Positions 1-5,235 of a stretch of DNA of 12,895 nt are shown here, one piece after another. Where the stretch lies: NCBI GenBank assembly GCA_002342585.1, contig DDQG01000035.1, positions 4,532 through 17,426 on the forward strand, read 5' to 3'. This DNA comes from Prevotellaceae bacterium UBA2448. GTDB lineage: Bacteria > Bacteroidota > Bacteroidia > Bacteroidales > Bacteroidaceae. Numbering within the stretch: position 1 is the stretch's first letter; the number at the start of each line of letters is the position of its first letter. The position numbers were made by a program, and so were the translations under genes. A model generated the notes under the pieces. That model was not told the origin of the DNA and ran no database searches. It saw only the letters and a list, made by a program, of their open reading frames with translations.

Positions 1-12
1 TCGACTCGGTTA

Positions 13-300
13 TTAAATGTCTTTAATCTCTCTCAGTGTCAATTCACGGGCCAGTAGATAGAGGAATCTCTCCCTTGCATCCTCGATGCCTACATTTTCC
101 TGCATCTTCAGGATCTCTGCCACGGTCGATGCCAGTCCCATCAGCGCCACCAGCGTGGGATGTTCCCCCTTGACATGCTGTCCCAATACCTGCATCAGCT
201 CCGCCGTCAGCTGCTCCGACTCCATCACTACGGCTTCTGCCGCCTTGTACGCATCAGTTTTGCGCACCACCTTCTTGTTGTTCTTCTTGTTCATTTTCAT
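13..300 (-). CDS. Small helical protein of unknown function, second gene of a coupled pair
   Basis: A 95-residue protein I do not recognise. The first 15 or so residues are very basic (rich in Lys and Asn); the rest reads as two or three amphipathic helices with many Ala, Glu and Leu. There is no signal peptide, membrane segment or cysteine, so it should be cytoplasmic. Its ATG overlaps the stop codon of the preceding gene in an ATGA arrangement (297-300), so translation is probably coupled. A second possible start lies two codons in (Met3, 294). The basic N-terminus and the OB-like partner upstream would suit a nucleic-acid-associated accessory protein of a mobile element, but that is inference. 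The gene is complete and ends in TAA 12 bases from the left edge. Confidence 0.7.
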   Translation of the reverse strand: MKMNKKNNKKVVRKTDAYKAAEAVVMESEQLTAELMQVLGQHVKGEHPTLVALMGLASTVAEILKMQENVGIEDARERFLYLLARELTLREIKDI

Positions 301-587
301 TGTTTCTTGATTGTTGAAATGTAAATTCTGTTTTCGTAGCGGTCCTGTCCCTGCTGGTCTTGCCAGTCACGGACTCCCATCGAGAGTTGAGTGCGAACGG
401 TGTCGTCCTCGTTCAAGTAACCCACAAGCGAACGGGCATAGTCGCCGGTTGCCTCTGCAAACAAGGTGTCCACACCGTCAGTCAGCACGAAGCCCATACT
501 TGTAAACACCCTCTGTTGACCCTGTTGGTCTTGGTACTGTCTGTCTTGGATAGGCAGCACCTTCTGAATCTTCATTGTTTTTTCCAT
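297..587 (-). CDS. Small beta-rich protein, possibly OB-fold/SSB-like
   Basis: The open frame reaches 653, but the likely promoter -7 box lies at 651-658, so translation must begin further in. I chose the ATG at 587 (96 residues, starting MEKTMKIQKV). The ATG at 575, preceded by GGA at a plausible ribosome-binding distance, is an equally good alternative, and 620 is less likely. The protein is hydrophilic and beta-rich, with two short Gln/Asp-rich repeats (DQQGQ, around residues 19-24 and 78-82 of the 96-residue form) that look like hairpin turns, and no membrane segment. The order of strands and the closing strand (NRIYIS) resemble small OB-fold single-strand-DNA-binding-like proteins found in Bacteroidetes phages and conjugative elements. 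I rate that resemblance as weak. It overlaps the next gene by four bases (ATGA) and forms a bicistron with it. Confidence 0.7.
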   Translation of the reverse strand: MEKTMKIQKVLPIQDRQYQDQQGQQRVFTSMGFVLTDGVDTLFAEATGDYARSLVGYLNEDDTVRTQLSMGVRDWQDQQGQDRYENRIYISTIKKQ

Positions 588-650
588 TTTTGCTTTGAAT
601 TTTAAATTAATAATGTGCATCGGGAAACCCTTTGCATTTGATTTCGAAAG

Positions 651-658
651 CAAAATTA
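651..658 (-). promoter_or_regulatory. Bacteroidetes-type -7 box
   Basis: On the minus strand this reads TAATTTTG, a full match to the Bacteroidetes -7 consensus TAnnTTTG. No clear TTTG is found about 20 bases upstream, where the DNA is occupied by the terminator hairpin at 670-698, so the -33 element is weak. It would start transcription around 645 and serve the small gene pair at 13-587. Its position directly after a terminator supports a new transcription unit. Confidence 0.5.
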
Positions 659-663
659 GGCAT

Positions 664-698
664 AAAAAAACCTTTCCACTTAGGAGTAGTGGAAAGGT
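664..698 (-). terminator. Intrinsic terminator after the 730-1230 gene
   Basis: A perfect 11-base-pair stem (688-698 with 670-680) has a 7-base loop. In the minus-strand transcript it is followed directly by seven U residues (664-670). It lies 31 bases past the stop codon of the preceding gene. This is a textbook intrinsic terminator and closes the two-gene unit 730-1474. Confidence 0.93.
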
Positions 699-729
699 AG
701 TAAAAGGTTAGTGAAATAGGTAGTAGAAG

Positions 730-1230
730 TTAGTGCAGCTTCTCGTATTGCCTTTCTAGTTCCTGAAAAAACAACTGTCCTATGACCTTGTTTTTCTGGA
801 ACACTTCACTTTCGGAATTGGTGGGCTTATAGTCTTCCCATTCATCATAGTCAATGGATGCAAACTTCAGGGCACAGGGCGCTTTCAGGTTGTTGATGTC
901 ACATTTTACTTCTAAGGTTTCAGCTATCGCAAGACTGTTTATTCTGTCGCAACTGGTAGCCCATTTCGAACTCCATCCGCATTTTGCGGCCAACACTTTA
1001 ATAACACCCAGAAACAATTGTTTCTCACAGAGCGGCTTCTGTTTGCCGTTCAAAGCTACGATAGCCCGACTAATCATTTCGTCCGTGTAGTCTGTTGGCA
1101 GTCGTTTCTTGTTTTTCTCCTCATGTGAATTATTAAAGGTAGCTGAGCCATTGATTATATTGTAGTTCGTAATGCTACCATAAAAGTTGTTTATGATTCC
1201 CCCTTGGAGATTCTTTTGCTCGTTATCCAT
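730..1230 (-). CDS. Hypothetical protein with Asn-rich N-terminus
   Basis: A 166-residue protein of unrecognised family. Residues 1-35 are rich in Asn, Ile, Gly and Ser with alternating hydrophobic residues (motifs such as NNFYGSI and NYNIINGS), as in a short beta-repeat or surface-exposed strand region. Residues 38-110 look helical and carry Cys at about 68, 84 and 94; the C-terminal part is acidic, with a Trp/Tyr/Asp-rich segment near 130 and a final amphipathic helix. There is no signal peptide or membrane helix. Proteins of this layout (Asn-rich strand region, then a helical domain) are common as hypotheticals in Bacteroidetes accessory DNA, but I can assign no role. It starts four bases after the 79-codon gene stops and ends 31 bases before a strong terminator. 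Confidence 0.8.
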   Translation of the reverse strand: MDNEQKNLQGGIINNFYGSITNYNIINGSATFNNSHEEKNKKRLPTDYTDEMISRAIVALNGKQKPLCEKQLFLGVIKVLAAKCGWSSKWATSCDRINSLAIAETLEVKCDINNLKAPCALKFASIDYDEWEDYKPTNSESEVFQKNKVIGQLFFQELERQYEKLH

Positions 1231-1234
1231 ATTG

Positions 1235-1474
1235 TCAATCTTTTGTTGGGTTAGGGTGAATGTTTACGTTCTCCACATCCTCTAGGAATTGATTAATAAT
1301 CTGAATGTTACAATCTCCATAGATGATAATCTTGCCTTCACGAAACCTGTTCCTTGTTTTCTGGCAGCAACGTCTGAAGATTTTCTTGATTCTCTTCAAA
1401 ATACCAGGGCTACACACTGCCTTTCTTAATGCAGCCCTGCATGGCCTTAAGCCAATTAGCTCGTAGTTTTTCAT
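1235..1474 (-). CDS. Small, strongly basic Cys-containing hypothetical protein
   Basis: A 79-residue protein I do not recognise. The first 50 residues carry many Arg and Lys and four Cys (at about 12, 21, 36 and 37), so this part could bind nucleic acid or a metal. A fifth Cys lies near 55. The C-terminal third is neutral to acidic and may form a strand-helix unit (GKIIIYGDCN, then an amphipathic helix). It lacks a signal peptide and membrane segment. The ATG at 1474 is preceded by an A-rich stretch, as is usual for Bacteroidetes starts. It is the first gene of a two-gene unit with 730-1230. The nearest recognisable promoter is at 1752-1783, which would give a leader of about 270 bases containing the large inverted repeat. 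That it is really translated is probable but not certain. Confidence 0.6.
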   Translation of the reverse strand: MKNYELIGLRPCRAALRKAVCSPGILKRIKKIFRRCCQKTRNRFREGKIIIYGDCNIQIINQFLEDVENVNIHPNPTKD

Positions 1475-1512
1475 ACTTTTGGTTTTAAGTAGTTATTAAA
1501 TAATTGTTTTTC

Positions 1513-1741
1513 AAGATATCTGGTCAAATAATACGTTCTATACAAATGGAGAACGTGAGACATTACAAACACAGCGACCTCATGAACCGCAACGTATCTA
1601 CGAGTTGCTGTATCTGCAAATGCTCACATCTCCAAGGACGCAAGCAAAAACAGACATCTTCGTACTCGTTTGATACTTTAGATTTGCGGTTCTTGAGGTC
1701 TACGAGAAAGTTGTCTTAACTCTATTTTTCCACGATATCTT
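1513..1741. repeat. Possible MITE-like or structured non-coding element
   Basis: This gene-free stretch is bounded by imperfect inverted ends. Reading inward, the left end begins AAGATATCTGG and continues tcaaata; the right end, on the minus strand, begins AAGATATCGTGG and continues aaaaata. Outside these ends TTTC occurs on both sides (1509-1512 ends the left flank, and 1742-1745 lies at or just beyond the right end), which could be a short target duplication. Inside is the long inverted repeat at 1576-1700. Part of the end similarity comes from GATATC, itself a palindrome, so the boundaries are tentative. I see no believable coding sequence in it. Confidence 0.3.
1576..1700. repeat. Long imperfect inverted repeat (hairpin)
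   Basis: The outer arms 1576-1592 and 1684-1700 match as reverse complements in 16 of 17 positions. Going inward, after an asymmetric gap, 1594-1598 (GTATC) pairs with 1672-1676 and 1600-1605 (ACGAGT) with 1664-1669. That gives 27 pairs in register around a roughly 58-base apical region. The octamer TCTACGAG occurs at 1597-1604 and again at 1699-1706 as a direct repeat. Either strand could fold into a large hairpin, and in the leftward transcript it would lie in the leader of the 1235-1474 gene. Possible roles are a leader RNA structure, a recombination site or the core of a small mobile element. The sequence does not decide between them. Confidence 0.75.
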
Positions 1742-1751
1742 TTTCGGAATG

Positions 1752-1783
1752 CAAAAGTACAAATTTTTTCGCAATCATCCAAA
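1752..1783 (-). promoter_or_regulatory. Bacteroidetes housekeeping-type promoter, leftward
   Basis: On the minus strand TTTG (1780-1783) is followed after exactly 20 bases by TACTTTTG (1752-1759), a full match to the Bacteroidetes -33/-7 pattern. Long A-tracts lie just upstream on this strand (around 1791-1812), as an UP-like element would. Transcription would start near 1745 and run through the inverted repeat into the genes at 1235-1474 and 730-1230. It lies between the terminator of the SusCD operon and the small-gene region, so the two units are separate. Confidence 0.7.
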
Positions 1784-1841
1784 GTATAGAGAGTTTTTTT
1801 TCTTTGTTTTTTTAAATTCCCTCTTTTTTGCCCATCTGAAT

Positions 1842-1871
1842 AAAGAGCGTAGCCTCTTAGCTACGCCCTTT
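1842..1871 (-). terminator. Intrinsic terminator of the SusCD-phosphodiester operon
   Basis: A 12-base-pair stem (1860-1871 with 1842-1853, one G-U pair in the minus-strand RNA) surrounds a 6-base loop, with a modest U-rich tail (UUUAUU) completing the run of the stem. It lies 53 bases past the transporter stop codon and is the first strong terminator seen after susC. The short U-tract makes it a little less ideal than the one at 664-698. Confidence 0.85.
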
Positions 1872-1923
1872 CAACCATTACTACTAACTTTATCAAACAA
1901 CGCACAAAAATGCAATCAGCTTC

Positions 1924-3270
1924 TTACTCATTATGTTTTGCATTCCATACAGTCAAGGCACAGATAACGGACAATATGGCAGCTCCTATCCAGAACCATG
2001 ACACAAAGGAGAAATCATATTGTGTCACACCATCAACAACGACCTTACTCTTCTCAATAGTCAGTCCACTTACCAAGTCTTGGATAGCAGCACCTGCATA
2101 GCTGGCAACGCCAACAATACCCAAAGCAGCACCAGATGCCAACTTTGAAGCGATGTCAGTAGCCATCAATCCTCCCAAGAAGCATATCAGTGCACCGATA
2201 GCAAGACCAAAGATTATCATGGCAATACTATCAACCACAACATTATCTTTTGGACCGAATAGGAACAGCACAAGTCCTATCACATTCATTATACCAAAGA
2301 TTAATGCTGGCAGATTCCGTCTTCCATTGAAGAATTTGTCAGAAATCCAACCACATGACATTGTACCAATAATTCCACATACAGAGCTAATGGATACGAT
2401 AGAACTAGCCTCAATATTTGTATATCCCTTGTCTGCTTCTAAATAGAAAATTCCCCAGCTATTAACTGCATAACGGGAAATATACATAAAAGCTGCTGAA
2501 AGTGCCAACATCCAAATAGCAGGATTGCGTAACGTATCGCGCTGTGCTTTGGCAATTGCAGCTTTGTCCATTGATACATGTGCGGTTTTGGGTACATCAC
2601 CTTTATATTGTGCTATGGGAGGAAGCCCGTAGCTCCCAGGCGTATCACGCATAAAAAAGGCAAAAATGAAAAATCCGATGAGACCTATCAATCCTGCCCC
2701 TTTGAATCCCCATTGCCAACCAGCAAAACTTACAATCCATGCAGTGAAGATAAATGTCAACGCTTCACCAATATTGTGACTAGAAGACCATAAACCATAG
2801 AAGGTGCCTCGTTCTTTTTCACTAAACCATCGAGAAAGGCCCACCACACAAGGAGCTGCGCCCATAGATTGCATCCATCCATTGACGGCCCAAAGAGCCA
2901 CAAAGACATAAAAAGAAGTAGTGAATCCCAAGAAGAGGTTAATCAGTGCCGAGATAAATATACCTACTGACAGAAATCTACGTATATTACTACGGTCTGC
3001 TAAGAAACCATTAGCAAATTTTCCTACTGCATAGGTTACAAAAAGAGCTGAGCCTATGATACCTAATTCCGTTTCTGATAGTACACCAGCATCTACAATT
3101 GGCTTTTTAATGACATTGAGACTTAGGCGACACACATAGTACATTCCATAACCAAAAGTTGCAGAAAGGAATACCGACCAGCGCAGACGGTTGTACTTCT
3201 GCTTTATTTCTTGTTCGTCAGTCAGCATCGGCTTGTCTGGCGAAACACTAAAATAGCTCAAAAAACTCAT
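1924..3270 (-). CDS. MFS transporter, OPA family, GlpT-like (glycerol-3-phosphate:phosphate antiporter candidate)
   Basis: An inner-membrane transporter of 448 residues, close to the usual size of E. coli GlpT (452), with about 12 hydrophobic segments. The family-defining residues are in place: Arg48 in YYVCRLSLN (GlpT Arg45), His165 in SSHNIGEA (GlpT His165) and Arg266 in YISRYAVNSW (GlpT Arg269). In GlpT these bind the phosphate of the substrate. Also visible are the loop 2-3 motif (FLADRSNIRRF, 89-99) and the conserved MRDTPGSYGLPP stretch (207-218). OPA members exchange organic phosphates (glycerol 3-phosphate, hexose phosphates) for inorganic phosphate. The phosphodiesterase gene three bases upstream makes glycerol 3-phosphate the likely substrate, though UhpT/UhpC-like hexose-phosphate specificity cannot be excluded from sequence alone. 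It is the last gene of the operon. Confidence 0.92.
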   Translation of the reverse strand: MSFLSYFSVSPDKPMLTDEQEIKQKYNRLRWSVFLSATFGYGMYYVCRLSLNVIKKPIVDAGVLSETELGIIGSALFVTYAVGKFANGFLADRSNIRRFLSVGIFISALINLFLGFTTSFYVFVALWAVNGWMQSMGAAPCVVGLSRWFSEKERGTFYGLWSSSHNIGEALTFIFTAWIVSFAGWQWGFKGAGLIGLIGFFIFAFFMRDTPGSYGLPPIAQYKGDVPKTAHVSMDKAAIAKAQRDTLRNPAIWMLALSAAFMYISRYAVNSWGIFYLEADKGYTNIEASSIVSISSVCGIIGTMSCGWISDKFFNGRRNLPALIFGIMNVIGLVLFLFGPKDNVVVDSIAMIIFGLAIGALICFLGGLMATDIASKLASGAALGIVGVASYAGAAIQDLVSGLTIEKSKVVVDGVTQYDFSFVSWFWIGAAILSVICALTVWNAKHNE

Positions 3271-3273
3271 ATC

Positions 3274-4182
3274 TTATGGATGTAAATTGTTCTTCTTCAA
3301 GTAATTTAGCAAAAGCTCTGCACGATCTGTTTGAATAATGCGTGCTCCTAATGTATGAATTAGAAATCCGAATGCAGCATCGGGGTCTTTTAATGCCAGA
3401 TCATCATCATGGCCTCCACAGAGAGTATCCCAAAGAGTATTATACCAAATCAAAGATTTACCCTTTAGGTCTTTTTTAATTTGAAGCGGGTAGCTAATCT
3501 GCTCATCAGTCTGATAACAGAGTTCATAAGCAGCAGGCTTTAGTTTCTTCATATATCCATCCATCTTCTGCTTGGCATCAGCCTTATACACATCCACAAC
3601 GGGCATATAGATAACCTTGTCGAGGTATTTTCCCCATAATGCAAGAACCTCTTCTGCAGGGCGTTTACCCTTCATGATAATCTGACGTGTAGTACCTGTT
3701 TTTTCCAATACAGGGTATAGCAAATCGAAATACCTGTCTGCTTTATCCAGATTGATGAGCACTTTTCCTTTTGCAAAAAGCAATGCCTCTTCCAATGTTG
3801 GTATATGGTGTTTGGTCTTAATACCACATCCGTTTTTCAACTTCAATGTTCGCAAGGAATCCATTGTCCAATCGCCAACGCTACCTTTTCCAGTTGTAGT
3901 ACGTTCCAACTTGCTATCGTGCATCACAATAAGCACACTGTCTTTAGTCAGTTGGAGGTCGAGTTCCACCACATCAACACCTATGGCAATAGAGTGTTCA
4001 ATGGCAGCTATGGAGTTTTCTGGTGCGTAGCGCCAGTCTCCACGATGAGCAACTACAATGACAGTGGAGGTGTCACCGCTAAGAATCTTCTCTCTCAGCA
4101 TTTCTGCTCTTTCGTTCTGTGCTGTTGCGCCTGTAATAAACAGGCACAACAGCATCAGTGTAATGGATATTCGATTCTTCAT
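3274..4182 (-). CDS. Secreted glycerophosphodiester phosphodiesterase (GDPD family)
   Basis: A GDPD-family TIM-barrel enzyme of 302 residues that should cleave glycerophosphodiesters to sn-glycerol 3-phosphate and an alcohol. Residues 1-21 form a cleavable signal peptide (ending ATAQ) with no lipobox, so the protein is expected in the periplasm. Catalytic and metal residues are visible: HRG at 46-48, Glu55-Asn56 in PENS, the Glu73-x-Asp75 pair in VELDLQ, and His88-Asp89 in VMHD. The IPTLEEAL segment (127-134) is also typical of the family. The C-terminal part is more divergent, with FLIHTLGARIIQTD near the end matching the last strand of the barrel. The ATG abuts the stop of the metallo-hydrolase gene with no gap, and the transporter starts three bases after this stop, so it is tightly embedded in the operon. 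The exact head group preferred is unknown. Confidence 0.93.
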   Translation of the reverse strand: MKNRISITLMLLCLFITGATAQNERAEMLREKILSGDTSTVIVVAHRGDWRYAPENSIAAIEHSIAIGVDVVELDLQLTKDSVLIVMHDSKLERTTTGKGSVGDWTMDSLRTLKLKNGCGIKTKHHIPTLEEALLFAKGKVLINLDKADRYFDLLYPVLEKTGTTRQIIMKGKRPAEEVLALWGKYLDKVIYMPVVDVYKADAKQKMDGYMKKLKPAAYELCYQTDEQISYPLQIKKDLKGKSLIWYNTLWDTLCGGHDDDLALKDPDAAFGFLIHTLGARIIQTDRAELLLNYLKKNNLHP

Positions 4183-5229
4183 TTACTTACTTAATTGGTT
4201 GTTCTTCCAAATCATCCGTTCACCCCAAAATGGCATGTACGTCTGAGAGCAGTTTAATTTAGAGGCACGTTCTAGGCCTTGTTCTAAAGTCCATCGTGAA
4301 GAACTTGGGTCTGCATGAGTAAGTTCAAGAATATGCGAAAGCAATACATACTTCGGATTGAAAACGCTGCCAATAACATTGTTCTCAGTCAGTGCATTAG
4401 GCGCATAGCGTGGAATGTAGACGTCGATGTCGGCATCCTTTACGCTCTCATATTCCTCTGGCAGGAAGTTGGAGTCGCCAGAATGCATCAATATAAGGTT
4501 GCCACCAACTGCTCCGCAATCAACCTTAAACACTGTTACAGGTACGTTTGTGGTTCCATTGTTATGACTCGTAATAAATGTATGAATCTTGAAACTTCCA
4601 ATCGTATAATCTTTATCTACCTGAGAAGTATAAGAATATTCGCTTGCATCAAGGAAATTCTGCAATACAGGTTTCCCGAGCTCTTTCATTGCCTCAGCTA
4701 ATGGCAGACTACGATGGTCCTGGTGTATGTGAGTGATTCCGTAGAAGTCCAGATAAGGAGCCAACTCAGCACCACGACGATGGAAGATATCTATACCAAA
4801 GCTGCCTGATGAAGTCTTAACAACATACCCCATATTATAGAGCATATAGATATAGGCCTCACCAGAAGCAGGCTTATCGTTCTTCAATCCCTCAAGAACA
4901 CGTTCAAAAGCCTGATTGTAGCAGAAGATAGCAGGAATGGTCTTCTGCAGTGACGCTGCCAAGGCGTCAGAACCAGCCAGATAGGTTGAGAACATCGTTG
5001 ACGTGCACTCGTCAGCATACTTCTGTATATCCTTGAATGCCGCAAGACGTGTTGTCATATCTGCATCGAATGGTGATGTAGACCACAACTTGGTCATAGC
5101 ATCATTCTCTGCCGAAGGCAATACGGACTCTGTTGGCCTCCAATCATTCTTGTCATCACTGCATGCTACGGATAGCATGGATATAACAAAGCAGAGACTC
5201 AGGAACAATATAAATTTGTACTTTTTCAT
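4183..5229 (-). CDS. Metallo-beta-lactamase-fold hydrolase lipoprotein
   Basis: A 348-residue lipoprotein. The signal peptide ends in a lipobox (SVAC, Cys23) followed by Ser-Asp-Asp, the acidic tail that in Bacteroidetes favours export to the cell surface. Residues 35-120 form a helical region of no known family. The metallo-beta-lactamase fold occupies about 125-348, with a full set of metal ligands: the HxHxDH motif at His167, His169, Asp171 and His172, then probable His222 (TSHNN), Asp252 (HSGDS) and His299 (LLSH). An active binuclear zinc-type hydrolase is therefore likely. This superfamily includes phosphodiesterases (NAPE-PLD, pneumococcal phosphorylcholine esterase Pce), lactonases and lactamases. 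Next to a glycerophosphodiester phosphodiesterase, a phosphodiesterase acting on the imported or surface-bound substrate is the best guess. The reaction itself cannot be read from the sequence. Confidence 0.88.
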   Translation of the reverse strand: MKKYKFILFLSLCFVISMLSVACSDDKNDWRPTESVLPSAENDAMTKLWSTSPFDADMTTRLAAFKDIQKYADECTSTMFSTYLAGSDALAASLQKTIPAIFCYNQAFERVLEGLKNDKPASGEAYIYMLYNMGYVVKTSSGSFGIDIFHRRGAELAPYLDFYGITHIHQDHRSLPLAEAMKELGKPVLQNFLDASEYSYTSQVDKDYTIGSFKIHTFITSHNNGTTNVPVTVFKVDCGAVGGNLILMHSGDSNFLPEEYESVKDADIDVYIPRYAPNALTENNVIGSVFNPKYVLLSHILELTHADPSSSRWTLEQGLERASKLNCSQTYMPFWGERMIWKNNQLSK

Positions 5230-5235
5230 AATGCT

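Noticed and set aside
297..653. Full-length 118-codon reading of the small OB-like gene
   Set aside because: The ATG at 653 lies within the probable promoter -7 box and the extra residues look like translated leader. A start at 587 or 575 is more likely.
1474..1481. Plus-strand TACTTTTG that matches a -7 box
   Set aside because: No TTTG lies about 20 bases upstream, and no plus-strand gene follows. It overlaps the start of the 1235-1474 gene.
1504..1719. Plus-strand open frame of 71 codons across the inverted repeat
   Set aside because: Its sequence is made up of the palindromic arms, it has no ribosome-binding context or plus-strand promoter, and the product looks random. The non-coding explanation is better.
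1513..1741. Retron-like msr-msd RNA or an integron attC site
   Set aside because: The long hairpin invites the idea, but there is no reverse transcriptase or integron integrase in the window, and the paired RYYYAAC/GTTRRRY core sites of attC are not present.
3805..4194. Plus-strand open frame of 129 codons antisense to the GDPD gene
   Set aside because: It lies wholly over a gene with intact catalytic motifs, is Cys- and Ser-rich in a way typical of shadow frames, and resembles no protein family I know.
4315..4701. Plus-strand open frame of 128 codons antisense to the metallo-hydrolase gene
   Set aside because: It is opposite conserved metal-ligand codons and has no promoter or terminator of its own.
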